Shown one piece after another: positions 11,130 to 21,989 of a stretch of 64,000 nucleotides of DNA (positions are counted from its first letter, which is position 1; each line of letters begins with the position of its first letter). This DNA is from Molanna angustata (taxonomy: Eukaryota > Arthropoda > Insecta > Trichoptera > Molannidae). The translations under genes and the position numbers were made by a program. The notes beneath the pieces are model-generated. The model was not told the origin of the DNA. It saw only the letters and a list, made by a program, of their open reading frames with translations, and searched no databases. Where the stretch lies: assembly GCA_963576475.1 (NCBI GenBank), contig OY754987.1, forward strand, positions 10,728,756-10,792,755, written 5' to 3'.

Positions 11130-11650
11130 GATACGTTACTTGTCTTGAAAATCGGTAAACAAAAAGAAAGGCGCATATATTTTCGACAAACATCTTGAAC
11201 GAGCTTCCGGTTGCGCAGAGCGCAAATTTGTGTTTTTTTGCTTCGTTGGTTTACGTGCAAATCGCCCTTCTTCTCGGCCAAAGGTTCAAGATATTTGGCG
11301 ACAACTATACCTTAATTAATTCTTACCACACTTTAGTTAGAAGATGTTGTAGTGTTCGGGCGTATTGTCGTAGTCAAAATTATTATTTTACGCTGCATAT
11401 ATATTCCATAATTAATATAATTATATGAATTTGTCGATAATTATTTTTATTTTAAGTAAACGAGAAGGAAAATCAGCTGCTGGAGGGCTTGTCTTCCAGC
11501 AACTTAGCTGAGCATGGTCCTTTTGAGTCAGAAAGGTTGTTTTTCTGTATATTTCTTTTTATATGTCTGTGTTTTTGTATGCAAACTCCTTTTTCGTCTC
11601 AATAAATTTTTATTTATTTTTATTTTTTTTTAAATGCACTGGCGATATAT
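11130..11650. other. Interior of the hAT element, no gene seen
   Basis: A slightly GC-richer block (11190-11390) and a 3'-UTR-like run ('aataaatttttatttatttt' at 11600-11630) suggest a further old insertion. No recognisable protein. Confidence 0.4.
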
Positions 11651-11949
11651 CATATTTACAAAATCTACCTTGTGAAGACGCCGGTGTCTTCATTAGCCTA
11701 AAAAAAATACTACTTACATCAATTTGATTTCAAGGGAGTAAAAGAGAAAATAGTCTACAGCGTGTGTCTGAATAATTATTGTTTTACTATCTCTTTCTCA
11801 CTAATGTATTCCGTCATTTCGTGTTCTTTCTTGGTGATATTATAAGAATTATATTAACTGTACTATTTATAAAGCGATTTGTTCTCATATAAAGTGTCTA
11901 TACCTATATAAAATGTCACTGGTTATAACCTACAATGAAATATATGACA

Positions 11950-12420
11950 TTTTTTAACAGATTTTTAATTATCTCAATAGAGACGAAGTTGGAATATATA
12001 TTGTAGGAGAACCGGGAAAACAAGGCACCTACAGGGCTTACGACCTGTCATCGGCTGGTTTACGTGATCACTTTATGCGCTTGCGCAACGTTCACCAATT
12101 ATGCCTTTTTAATGAGATCCCTATCAATTCAATTTTGAAAGATCTATATATTGTAATACTGAAATTCTTTTCGCTTGAAAATAAGGAATTTTTACTACAG
12201 CCATCTATGGGTGAAATTATGAACAACAATCTTATTATTTTTTATTTATTTTGTTGTAACGCCATCTATTGAGAGAATTGTTTTTTTGTTAATAATGAAA
12301 GCTACAATTCTTATATCTGAGGTGACAATGCATTTTTCGCATAGAAGTCACCCCTGAATTGCGCCAGACTTATAAGGTCATTTTTGTCTTATTTACCTAC
12401 TTGTACCAATGTGTAAGTAA
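11950..12420 (+). repeat. Family X repeat, copy 1
   Basis: Unclassified non-coding repeat, nested in the hAT element. Ordered landmarks: 'ctcaatagagacgaagttgg', 'gaaccgggaaaacaaggcac', 'tgatcactttatgcgcttgc' (palindromic tgcgcttgcgca core), 'cgccatctattgaga', and 'gtcacccctgaattgcgcca'. The same order is found at eight other places in this window, in both orientations. Confidence 0.8.
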
Positions 12421-12571
12421 TCGAATATTTTTATTATTGCATATGCGCAAACATTGGATTTTTTTCCCTGGATTGTTTTTAAATATAATAAAAATAAATA
12501 AAAAATATCTTTGACTCCCGACAGGGAAAAAAATCCAATGTTTGCGCATATGCAATAATAAAAATATTCGA
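12421..12571. repeat. Perfect 50-bp inverted repeat (family X junction)
   Basis: 12421-12470 and 12522-12571 are exact reverse complements over 50 bp (the left arm starts TCGAATATTTTTATTATTGC), separated by 51 bp. The arm is the end segment of family X, so this is a head-to-head junction of two units. The lack of any mismatch implies a recent origin or ongoing correction. Confidence 0.95.
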
Positions 12572-12659
12572 AATATATGACAAAAAAAACAATTTTAAGT
12601 ATTATGTCGTTGTGCTAATTTATTTGCTTACTCCTTAAAAATAATTGAATATAAATGAG

Positions 12660-13046
12660 TTTATTAAGTTTTGCCAGACAGCAAGACTCTAACACTAATT
12701 CTTGCAAGGCTCTTGTTTTGCTAAGCATGATCTTCGTATTGCAGCGACAAATGCAGACATGGTCTTGTGCTTAGTTTTGCGAGTCTCGCAAGAGCAAGAC
12801 TGCAATACATTAATTTGCTCATCACTATACGAGAGAACTTCACTAACGAAAGAAATGTTGCCACATTGTTAGATTAATGGCAACACCCACGCCATATGTC
12901 GTGACGACTCAACCAACGCCTTATCAAGGTTCGGTATCCGCAGGATCTTTGACGAAAGACGTGAACATAAGTTTTTGCCTACCCTTAATTGTTTTTTAAA
13001 GAATAAATATATTTTATGAAGACATGACATTTTATATAGGTACCTA
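12660..13046. other. hAT right-end sequence and short unassigned DNA
   Basis: 12660-12827 carries the repeated 'caagac'/'gtcttg' words of the hAT end. 12836-13046 holds no recognisable gene; it may contain degraded RTE sequence leading into 13047. Confidence 0.4.
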
Positions 13047-13220
13047 ATGGATCCTTCAGGGAAGATTGAGGTCGGCAGGAACCAGATATCCTGGCTCCAA
13101 AACATTCCGGAATGAGGCATGTGGAGGACCCGCACAGTACAGAACATGAAGAGTTTCTTCCAGATGATCGTCCACGTCGGCTTGACCTATCTTCATAGGT
13201 CAAGAAGAAGAACAAGAAAT
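13047..13220 (+). mobile_element. RTE-like RT C-terminal fragment, degraded
   Basis: The frame GKIEVGRNQISWLQNIPE, a stop, then MWRTRTVQNMKSFFQ aligns with the element end at 4966-5126 (GKIKGRRG..MSWLRNIREWTGFRT). It has at least one internal stop and ends in an (AAG)n-like repeat. Confidence 0.55.
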
Positions 13221-13349
13221 ATAAGACCAGCTAGACTGTGTGAGTTTACAAATAAAATAATTAAAATGCTAAATTAGTTTCTCTTCTTTGATTAACTTCA
13301 TTGTTACATCATATAGATTTGATAAATAAATAATATAAAATGAATATTC

Positions 13350-13548
13350 TTTTTTAATTGCATATACGCAAACATTGGATTTTTTTCCCTTTCGGGAGTC
13401 AAATATGATATTTTTATTGACAAACATTTTTTCAACGTCTCAATAAAAATAAAATAAATAAATAAATAAATAAATATTGTTCTTCTACAATATCCCAACT
13501 TCGTCTCTATTGAGATGTTGAAAAAATGTTTGTCAATAAAAATATAAA
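13350..13548 (-). repeat. Family X repeat, partial
   Basis: Carries 'gcaaacattggattttttt', 'ccctttcgggagtcaaat', 'tattgacaaacattttt' and 'cccaacttcgtctctattgag'. An (AAAT)n tract at 13446-13473 splits it. The middle of the X unit is missing. Confidence 0.7.
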
Positions 13549-13837
13549 ATGGTGTGATGTAGGTACCTACCTACATTAATAACGCTCCAAGGGTGTATAC
13601 AACCCCATCTTAAATTAATAATTTATTTAATGTTTATTTTAGCTCAAATCGTTGTTAATTGCTCGCTATTTGGTTTCCTAAATACACTTAAAGCACTCTT
13701 AATATCCATGATGCATCTGCCTTAGGTACAACTTAAATATAAATACGCCATAGTGCAATGTTGTAAGTCGAGATATAAATTTTTAATTAATTTATTTAAG
13801 GTCAATTACTTGAAAAACTCCCTGAGATCTTGTTCGC

Positions 13838-14032
13838 GATGTTAGAATAAGAAAAACAAAAAGGTGGAGTAGATCCAGAAGAAGACATTGGAGGTACCAC
13901 GTAGCCAGAATGGACAGTGATAGACTTGCGTATATAGCAGCAAATGAAATCCCTTCTGGTTGCCGTCTTCCCAGAATACCACACAAGAGATGGAAGGATA
14001 GTTGGACTCCGTCATCTCAGGAGGCATATTAT
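13838..14032 (+). mobile_element. RTE-like RT C-terminal fragment
   Basis: One frame reads KRWSRSRRRHWRYHVARMDS, then DRLA, then PHKRWKDSW. This is the 'R-W-x-x-H-V-A-R-M ... RW-D' signature near the C-terminus of RTE-type elements, of a different lineage from the element at 22002. The oppositely oriented piece at 54985-55125 is a relative (RWSRQRRRHWRDQI). Confidence 0.65.
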
Positions 14033-14136
14033 GTAGTTTTTGTATTTCAGACTAACAGTTTTACTAAAACAAGAAGGAGAAAATATTTTTTTGTTTTGAA
14101 TTCAAGGTATGTAGGCAGTATTTTTTTTTCTTATAA

Positions 14137-14222
14137 AGACCGACCGCTTTGCGATAGTGGTAAGTTGTTTGAATCCTATGCTGACATTTTAGGTTCGATT
14201 TCCAGCAAAAGAGATAAATTAA
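14137..14222 (+). mobile_element. SINE-C head, degraded
   Basis: 'gaccgaccgctttgcgatag' and a B-box-like 'GGTTCGATTTCC' followed by 'agcaaaagag' match the tRNA-like head of SINE-C. No 3' hairpin is recognised here. Confidence 0.5.
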
Positions 14223-14349
14223 ACCTCACGCAATAATTGTTTCAAATATGGGTGCCATGTAAAAAAATTGTCAGTGAACTTGTTGTTTATTTAAGTTGCA
14301 TATATTATTGTATTGCTTCTTGACCAAACTAACAGATACTATGTCAATT

Positions 14350-14522
14350 CAAGTAGGTAGGTACCTAATAACAAGTTGTCACATTTGGGAAACATGCGAT
14401 ATTAATCGTCTCACAGATCCAGACTGAAAACACAATTGAAAAATGTGTCTCCACCGGAAATTGAAGCCGGGACCTTAGGCTTAACAGTCAGATATCTAAC
14501 CAACTGAGCCATGAGCTAAATG
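14350..14522 (-). mobile_element. SINE-A copy
   Basis: On the reverse strand a tRNA-like head (A-box TGGCTCAGTTGG, B-box-like segment with 'gcttcaatttcc', ending 'ggtggagaca') is followed by the family body 'ttcagtctggatctgtgaga' and 'cgattaatatcgcatg'. Other copies: 18430, 44910 and 59505. Confidence 0.75.
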
Positions 14523-14769
14523 CGATTTATCAAATAAATTATTAAAAGAAAAAAATATATTTTGTTTGAAGACAATTTTTTCGATAGTGATAGTTCCTCA
14601 GATGACTATAATAATTACACTATAATAAACTATCAAATTAAACTAGATTAATTATGCAATCTAGGTTAAATATACTACATTTTTCTGTCGCAATAATTTT
14701 ATTTTTATTTATTTATTTATTGAATCATGACAATAACAACTAAATCTTTATTTATACCTACTTCTCCGA

Positions 14770-14890
14770 ATGACATTTTTTGAATGAGACTGTAGCTAAG
14801 TAGCTATTGTAGAAAGCCCCTCTACCTACATTTTTTAATGACACTCTAGCTCAATAGCTGTTGAAGATAGCCCCCTCTACCAACATTTTT
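14770..14890 (+). repeat. 55-bp tandem duplication
   Basis: Two diverged units, 'acattttttgaatgagactg...cccctctacct' (about 14774-14828) and 'acattttttaatgacactct...ccccctctacca' (about 14829-14883), with a partial third. Preceded by an A/T tetranucleotide tract at 14699-14721 that looks like a LINE tail. Confidence 0.7.
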
Positions 14891-15365
14891 ACTCACAATG
14901 AGCCAGTGAATCAACTCCTAAAATATCTGTATCCTACAAAGATGAGTATAATAATATGTAGGTATAATTTTGTAATTAAAACCTAACCTAGCTTTACATA
15001 AAATAAACACGAAATTGTTTATGAGCCATAAAAAGATAAATATTTTACTATTTACAACGTTATACTCTCGCACCCTTGAAACAAGATCAAAATTCTACCC
15101 CTCGTGATCCTTCCTAGTGAAGTCGCATTCCTTATCTACCATCAATAAGACATGTCGTAAACAAGATGAATAATAAGATATACGTCACTTTCTATGCGTT
15201 TACTAAACACCCGCTTGGATACGATTGCAGTGTAGGCAACTGCCAGACACTGTCATTTGGGTTGGGATACTCCAAATTCCAAAATTCCACAAGCTAGAAA
15301 CAAGTCGCACTATCCAGTGACGTACACATTGTTTTAATAGAATGAATATTATATCCTTGTAACAA
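14890..15365. other. AT-rich, no gene seen
   Basis: Nothing recognisable. The moderately GC-rich 15060-15330 part has no open frame of note. Confidence 0.4.
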
Positions 15366-15369
15366 AAAG

Positions 15370-15465
15370 GTAACAACTTGTGCTATAGGTGAACGAAATC
15401 GTTCATGGCAGTATTATAACTCACGACCACTGAATTACTAACTGCTCTGTCACCACCGATCTTTT
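15370..15465 (-). mobile_element. SINE-B copy, degraded
   Basis: 'cttgtgctataggtgaacga' and 'cgaccactgaattacta' match the better copies at 34485-34580 and 53225-53350. The tRNA-like head is on the reverse strand and eroded. Confidence 0.55.
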
Positions 15466-15513
15466 TTTATAATTTATTTTTTTATTATTAATAATACGTA
15501 TGCATGTAGGTAC

Positions 15514-16152
15514 ATATAAGTACTTATAATAAATACGATGAATATTTGAGCTGTGTAGTACCAATATTATAAATAATATCGATATGAGCTGTGTGTAAAA
15601 ATATTCTTAATAATATTGATATGAGCTGTGTAGTACCAATATTATAAATAATATTGATATGAGCTGTGTAGTACCAATATTATAAATAATATTGATATGA
15701 GCTGTGTGTAAGAATATTCTAAATAATATTGGTATGAGCTGTGTAGTACCAATATTCTAAATTATATTGATATGAGCTGTGTAGTACCGATATTATAAAT
15801 AATATTGATATGAGCTGTGTAGTACCAATATTCTAAATAATATCGATATAAGCTGTGTAGTACCAATATTATAAATAATATTGATATGAGCTGTGTGTAA
15901 CAATATTCTAAATAATATTGGTATGAGCTGTGTAGTACCAATATTCTAAATAATATTGACATGAGGTGTGTAGTACCAATATTCTAAATAATATTGATTT
16001 GAATTGTCTAGTTACAATATTGTAAATAATTTTGATATGAGTTGTGTAGTTCCAATATTCTAAATATAGATATGAGTTGTGTAATTCCAATTCCCAGGAT
16101 AATAGATAATAAATTCAACTGAGTTGTGTAGTTCAATAATTGAACAAATTAT
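15514..16152. repeat. 38-bp minisatellite array, copy 1
   Basis: About 16 units of 37-38 bp, 'gagctgtgtagtaccaat' + 'attataaataatattgatat', with a recurrent 37-bp 'gtgtgtaagaatattct' variant. The units drift near the right end. The whole block including flanks recurs at 18857-19457, which is exactly one 38-bp unit shorter. Confidence 0.95.
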
Positions 16153-16185
16153 TTGTGTAAGTACTTCCAATTCCCTCAGCATCGT

Positions 16186-16378
16186 AAAATTGCAAACCTT
16201 ATAAAAAGTAGCACCACACATGCGTGTATACCCAGACACTAGTCTCATTTCACCTAAAAAGGCAACATTCAAAATGGGTAGTTGAACTTCATCGCTGAAC
16301 TTTGTGTGAGATGTTATTTTGCCTGTTGTATTTTCGATTATGCGACTCTTGCGGGATACCAGAAAACGATGGTAAAAA
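16186..16378 (+). repeat. Family D repeat
   Basis: Landmarks 'acatgcgtgtataccc', 'cacctaaaaaggcaacattc', 'ttgtgtgagatgttatttt' and 'cctgttgtattttcgatta' recur at 48165-48365. Reverse-oriented versions occur at 18115, 26545 and 39475. Non-coding. Confidence 0.65.
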
Positions 16379-16474
16379 AAATGGGATCACTATTAAAAAA
16401 AATCAAAAGTTTGCCATATGTTAATTATAAATAATATTATTTATTCTCTATACTCTGTTTTAAGGAATAGGTGA

Positions 16475-16645
16475 GACGTATTAAATACACGATGTGCTGG
16501 TTGAATGATAAGTGGAACCCAGATTCCGAAATAAAGACCAGGATTGAGATAGTGAGATCCACCTTCTACAAAATGCAAAAACTGCTGTGTAACCGAGATG
16601 GAGAGCTGTTAAAGCAAATGTGTTGCCAATAGGTACTGTTGTAAA
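16475..16645 (+). mobile_element. RTE-like RT thumb-region fragment
   Basis: The frame CWLNDKWNPDSEIKTRIEIV continues RSTFYKMQKLLCNRD. This matches the pattern after the catalytic YADD block in RTE-type RTs (W-x-D-x-E-I-x-x-R-I-x-x-A/V-R-x-x-F-x-x-M-x-x-L-L). It stops abruptly where family X begins, so X probably inserted into it or joined it by recombination. Confidence 0.6.
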
Positions 16646-16649
16646 ATTA

Positions 16650-17000
16650 ATAAGGAATGTTACTTTCATTGTTTACAAATAAACAAACAAACCAATTTCT
16701 CAAATGATGGCGTTACAAAAGGTTTCGTCGTTACTTCATAGATGCCAATAGTAATAATGTCTTATTTTCAGGTGAATTGTTACACATTATTGAAATATAT
16801 GCCTAGTACTTTCAAAAATTACATTGATAAGGGAACTCAATAAGAAGGCATAATTGATGAACGTTGCGCAAGCGCATAAAGTGATCACGTAAACCAGCCG
16901 ACGACAGCTCTGTATGTGCCTTGAGTTCCTGATTCTTCTATAATATTCCAACTTCGTCTCTATTGAGATGTTAAAAAAAAGTTTGTCAAAAAAATTAAAA
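16650..17000 (-). repeat. Family X repeat
   Basis: Reverse-oriented unit: 'caaacaaaccaatttctcaa', 'ggcataattgatgaacgttg', 'cgcaagcgcataaagtgatc' and 'caacttcgtctctattgaga'. It is near the consensus through the middle section and lacks the outer end segment. Confidence 0.8.
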
Positions 17001-17485
17001 AATATTTTATCATGTTACGCCACTGAAAACACCATAGTTTCGGTAGTGCCGGAAATTTGATTAATAGTTTGTGTTCACGCCTTAATTGGACCCTAAACGC
17101 CATTCTGTCTGGGATGTTATTATTACTATGGTGAACTGTATTAATAATAATTGGGTCATAACTTTGTCCAAACAAATCGATTAATATTATTAATAATAAT
17201 TTATGAAAAATGCAGGAATGCGAATGCACAAAACCCCAAAAATTCCACGAAAAGAATGAAAAAATGTTGTCTTAATTAGCTGCAAGGCAAAATATTCCAT
17301 TTGAAATAAAAACAAATGTATGAAAAATTATTCCAACTGGCATTTTGGTTATTAGCGAAAATTCCAGATAATTGAGGGAAACATTTCCCTAACACATACC
17401 TAGAAATAGTATTTTATATTTCACTTCTAAATAATTGATTGGTAATATGAGAATTTCTAAATGTTCAACGTGTAATGGAATTTTT
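17000..17485. other. Unique-looking non-coding DNA
   Basis: No match to any other part of this window. Contains homeodomain-like TAATTAG and ATTAAT words. No gene is seen. Confidence 0.4.
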
Positions 17486-17487
17486 TA

Positions 17488-17840
17488 AACTAGTTGCATG
17501 TAACACATGAGATCCAACTGTAGATAGCGATAGTATGTATAGTTGAAGAATAAGTACCAAACTATAAACCCATAAATCGAAATAATTGAATATTTTAAAA
17601 TATTTTGTTTTCTATACAACACATGTCAGTCCTTTTTTCCTACCCAGAATATATATTCTGAAATTTTGGGCTCTGTATATTGAGCGGATCAAAAGTTATA
17701 AGAGGGGGACACACACAGACAGACACACTAAATGTTCTACTCCAAATTCTGAGTAAATCCGTATATAGAACCTACTGCGAAGCCTCTAAGTTGGTGTTTA
17801 TTGACTTCAAAGTTGAAAAACCCGAATAAAATTCTCTTGA
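17488..17840 (+). repeat. Family E repeat, partial
   Basis: Starts 'ctagttgcatgtaacacatg' + 'agatccaactgt', then 'tacccagaatatatattctg', 'gagcggatcaaaagttata', a short CA-rich run and 'ctgagtaaatccgtatatag'. The central part present at 57075-57975 is deleted. Confidence 0.75.
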
Positions 17841-18114
17841 ACAAATCGACAGTTGGATTATTGATCACAGGCTGGGTTGTTTAAACAAAAGTATCGGTTA
17901 TAGGGTAGTTAAAAAACCGTGATTTCATGAAATTATTCAAAATTGATTCGTTTGACAGCATAAGACTTCAATAAAACAATCAAAAGTATTGAACAAATTT
18001 ATAAAATCAAAATATTTTAACTATTTTTTCACTTTAATCTTTATTCTAGAAACACAGCTGTCAGTGATTAGTAATGCTGTTCACCACTAATTCAGAATAT
18101 TAAAAACCTTATTA

Positions 18115-18240
18115 TAATTAGGTGAGACAAGGCAGCTGATGTGTGGGGGAATACACGCACGTGTCGAGCTTAATGTTATAATGTAGTGCACACCCGCTCA
18201 CCTGTCGCTGGTTTTTCCACATGGTGATATGAATTAATGA
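18115..18240 (-). repeat. Family D repeat
   Basis: Reverse-oriented: 'taggtgagacaaggcagctg', 'acacgcacgtgtcgagct', 'cacacccgctcacctgtcgc' and 'ggtgatatgaatta'. Partial copy. Confidence 0.6.
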
Positions 18241-18429
18241 ACACTGAGTTTGACCAAAAAGGTTTGGATCGAAAAGCCAGATTTTTTTACGAAAAATGAT
18301 AAATATTATTCAACAAACGCATTGATTAATCTTCAAATGGGAGTAATTCACTCGTCCATACAGGTACTAAATATATCAAAAGACAAGGTTCTGATGGGAT
18401 TCCTGTACCACAAACTTAGTTTCTACGTT

Positions 18430-18548
18430 CTGGAGACTTCGTCTCACAGATCCAGACTGAAAATACAATTAAAAACTGTGTCCCCATCGGGAATCGAAAC
18501 CGGGACCTTTGGCTCAGCAGTCAGATCTAACCAACTGAGCCATCAAGA
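18430..18548 (-). mobile_element. SINE-A copy
   Basis: The reverse strand gives TGGCTCAGTTGGTTAGA, then a B-box-like 'ggtttcgattcccgatgggg', then the body 'cagtctggatctgtgagacg'. An open frame running through it is a by-product of the SINE. Confidence 0.75.
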
Positions 18549-18854
18549 CTGAAAAATGTTTTTTTTTATAAAACAGCAGATTAAATGCAGCTGAAATGAG
18601 ATCGCTGAGGTAAATATGTAACAAGACGATGTACGACAGGTTAAGAAATGAGTACATTTATTTACTTATTTATATAAACACCCTAAATGGGCTTTCACAT
18701 ACACAATTACAAATTATTAAGACATATGTTTATGAACCACGAAGCAAAATACCTACATACATACATAATAACAAATAGGTATACATAAAAACAAAAAAAT
18801 ATCAAGAAAAAAATTAAAAGAAATAAAAAAATATACAAAATTTATATACAGTCC
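18529..18854 (+). repeat. 326-bp direct duplication, left copy
   Basis: Begins AACCAACTGAGCCATCAAG, the tip of the SINE-A head, and is repeated at 19462-19787 at a constant offset of 933 bp. The two copies frame the second 38-bp array. Confidence 0.95.
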
Positions 18855-18856
18855 TT

Positions 18857-19457
18857 ATATAAGTACTTATAATAAATACGATGAATATTTGAGCTGTGTA
18901 GTACCAATATTATAAATAATATCGATATGAGCTGTGTGTAAAAATATTCTTAATAATATTGATATGAGCTGTGTAGTACCAATATTATAAATAATATTGA
19001 TATGAGCTGTGTGTAAGAATATTCTAAATAATATTGGTATGAGCTGTGTAGTACCAATATTCTAAATAATATTGATATGAGCTGTGTAGTACCGATATTA
19101 TAAATAATATTGATATGAGCTGTGTAGTACCAATATTCTAAGTAATATTGATATGAGCTGTGTAGTACCAATATTATAAATAATATTGATATGAGCTGTG
19201 TGTAACAATATTCTAAATAATATTGGTATGAGCTGTGTAGTACCAATATTCTAAATAATATTGACATGAGGTGTGTAGTACCAATATTCTAAATAATATT
19301 GATTTGAATTGTCTAGTTACAATATTGTAAATAATTTTGATATGAGTTGTGTAGTTCCAATATTCTAAATATAGATATGAGTTGTGTAATTCCAATTCCC
19401 ACGATAATAGATAATAAATTCAACTGAGTTGTGTAGTTCAATAATTGAACAAATTAT
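18857..19457. repeat. 38-bp minisatellite array, copy 2
   Basis: Near-identical to 15514-16152, including the same order of unit variants, but missing one 38-bp unit near the left end. The shared block starts at 'atataagtacttataataaa' and ends at 'ataattgaacaaattat'. Confidence 0.95.
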
Positions 19458-19461
19458 AACC

Positions 19462-19787
19462 AACCAACTGAGCCATCAAGACTGAAAAATGTTTTTTTTT
19501 ATAAAACAGCAGATTAAATGCAGCTGAAATGAGATCGCTGAGGTAAATATGTAACAAGACGATGTACGACAGGTTAAGAAATGAGTACATTTATTTACTT
19601 ATTTATATAAACACCCTAAATGGGCTTTCACATACACAATTACAAATTATTAAGACATATGTTTATGAACCACGAAGCAAAATACCTACATACATACATA
19701 ATAACAAATAGGTATACATAAAAACAAAAAAATATCAAGAAAAAAATTAAAAGAAATAAAAAAATATACAAAATTTATATACAGTCA
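19462..19787 (+). repeat. 326-bp direct duplication, right copy
   Basis: Almost exact copy of 18529-18854. Differences appear only at the far right edge ('cagtcctta' versus 'cagtcatta'). Confidence 0.95.
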
Positions 19788-19789
19788 TT

Positions 19790-20848
19790 AAAAGTCTCTC
19801 TTATATTGATATATTGAACAGCAAAAGACATTAACAGAGCCAAACTCATGACCAAGTCTATGTAGTCTCAGAATAGGCGAGTGAATATTGTTTAGTTTTC
19901 AATAATGGCAACATTAATTTTCATGTCAATTCATTATTTTTGTTGTATGTTTTATTTCAATCAAGTTTTGTTGTATATTTTATTCTCTGTGCATGTAATT
20001 TTTTACTGTGGAAATTAAAACCAGTCATACTCCGAAACTCGCTGCGTTAACATTGAACACCAGTTTTTAGTCCCATCCACGGGAAACCCATCCAAATATA
20101 ATAATTATTACTAGGTTTTATGATAAAAATAGTGAAGCCTGTGTTTGTACTAGCGTCTGCAATCCGCATTTACCATTTCGCATTTTGTTTCCGGTTGGCT
20201 TTCTGAATGGTTGTAAAAAAGCCATTATATTTATAGTATTTTAGTCAAATTTTTTTTTTATTAATATTTTTATATAATTGTATTGTGTTAATATGTGTAC
20301 GCTAATACTGTATTCATAATTTTATGTGAAAGAAATAGCCATCATGACACAGGCTTTGCCTAGTTTGATGGTGATTAAAACACCTTAATGACACTGCTTT
20401 CTACATCACTGTATAATATATGTATATGTTAATAATAATATTAAATATAAGTGTATCAATATTTGTCAGACATGAATAAAATAAAAAAAAATGGTTGAGA
20501 TCTCGTAGTATGGAGTCAAATGAGCTGTGAAATGTTATATTAAATGCGAAAAATTAAATAATAAATGTAAATTTAACTCACAATAATTTATAATTCAATT
20601 TATAAAGCAACTCGCTCACGCGAGTCGCTATGGTTATTATAAACAAACTTAAACCTAACCTAAGAATGCAGAAAAGAAGAGCTGGGACTAGACGCTACTG
20701 TGTTTGTCGCGTACGGGTAATCCTATGAAATCAGACACGTTAAATCAAGGACGTCCAACCAGCCATTTAAAATCTTATATAAAATCATCAAATCACTGAT
20801 TGTCCTTCTACTTGATTTATTTGTTCAAGAATGTAAAATAAAGAGTCA
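19790..20848. other. AT-rich, no gene seen
   Basis: No frame with family resemblance, no recognisable repeat. Includes a moderately GC-rich stretch at 20000-20220. Confidence 0.4.
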
Positions 20849-20849
20849 G

Positions 20850-21157
20850 CAATAGAATGAAAATACATTGAGATGGTTTGGCTACATGGAGAGAATGAAT
20901 GAGGAACGCCTGAAGATGAAAATATACAACGCGGACAGGAATGGAATAAGAAGTCGGAGCCGTCCAAGAAAAGGATGGCTCGATCATGTGAAAGAGGGAA
21001 ACGCAAGAAGTTTGAACAACAGACGAAGATGTAAGAGACAATGTAGGTAAGTATAAATGTTGATGAGGCGATGAATGAGCACCAGGATATAGAATGTGGC
21101 GTTCGGTTCTCTCTGTCTTCCCCGCCTAGCAACATAGCGTAATGGTATCTATGAAAT
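20850..21157 (+). mobile_element. RTE-like LINE 3' end, diverged
   Basis: The frame LRWFGYMERMNEERLKMKIY, then SRSRPRKGWLDHVKEG and SLNNRRRCKRQC parallels the end of the element at 22059-23135. The nucleotides 'tggcgttcggttctctctgt' and a 'taatggtatctatg' tail are shared. An internal frameshift or stop follows the RRCKRQC block. Confidence 0.7.
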
Positions 21158-21159
21158 TA

Positions 21160-21800
21160 AAATTTATTTCAGTTTTTTTTTACAAAGTTTTATTCCCGAA
21201 ATGATTGATTAAACAAAATATCAGTGAAATTAGACTGTGGGAAGTGCAGTAGCTGTCTCAGATGGACGAAACATGAGCTAAAGGTTGTTGAAATCTGCAG
21301 GTCGAGGGATAGATTTTGTCCGAGTGATGGCCTAGGAATTTAAAATTCTTTGATTGTACAAGTATTACTCCATTGATGATGATAGGAGCACTATCAATAA
21401 TATGTTATCGCCGCGATCAAACGACCAGAATAATGATGAAGAAGAAAATTTTAATAAAACATCGTTTTACCAAAAAAAAAAAAATTGTCTCTAAGCTCAA
21501 ATTGCCATGTTAAATTATGTCATTATTCTGATAGTTTGTTTATATTAGGCATAAATCCAAGATATTTAAAATATTCCAGAAGTGACGGAAAGATGTTTTT
21601 TTGTGTCTTAGACCTGTCTGCAGTTTAACCTTGTCATTCCAAAGTTCTGTTGGTATTCGCTAATTAGCCGACACATTACTTCATGGTTTAGAAATCGGCC
21701 CAACCTAATATGTAAGTTCTTACCTTACTGAGAAGCTTGCCATACACGTGTTTAAAAATATATCATTAGTAGTAGATAATACCTACATATAAGATATTAT
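21160..21800. other. No gene seen
   Basis: Unassigned DNA with an A-run at 21471-21484 that could be a retrotransposon tail. Confidence 0.35.
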
Positions 21801-21805
21801 CTATG

Positions 21806-21989
21806 TACTAGTTGCATATAACACATGAGATCCAACTGTCGATGCCGATAGTATGTAAACTTAAACACTTAAACACAAATTAATAAATATTAAGATATTT
21901 TGTTTTCTATATAAATCATGTAGTTATGTATGTCAGGATAGGATATTATGGAGGTCAGTTTTTTCCTACCCAGAATATGAAATATTATA
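21806..21989 (+). repeat. Family E repeat, part left of the RTE insertion
   Basis: 'ctagttgcatataacacatg' + 'agatccaactgt' through 'cctacccagaatatgaaata'. The family continues at 23146-23400 on the other side of the RTE-like element. Confidence 0.75.

Larger units (their letters stand above)
10438..12835. mobile_element. Non-autonomous hAT-type element with 8-bp TSD
   Basis: The element (10446-12827, 2,382 bp) has perfect 14-bp inverted ends TAGTGATGAGCAAA / TTTGCTCATCACTA. It is flanked by a perfect 8-bp direct repeat TACGAGAG at 10438-10445 and 12828-12835. An 8-bp duplication with short inverted ends is the hallmark of the hAT superfamily. Just inside each end are many 'ggtcttg'/'caagac' words. 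No transposase frame is present. A TTAA-flanked MITE and a family X copy are nested inside. A relic of the same family lies at 52411-53099. Confidence 0.85.

Noticed and set aside
18250..18552. 100-codon plus-strand frame
   Set aside because: Its second half is SINE-A sequence and the first half has no resemblance to a protein family.
18950..19395. 105- and 60-codon minus-strand frames (also at 15762-16090)
   Set aside because: They are translations of the 38-bp array present in both copies.
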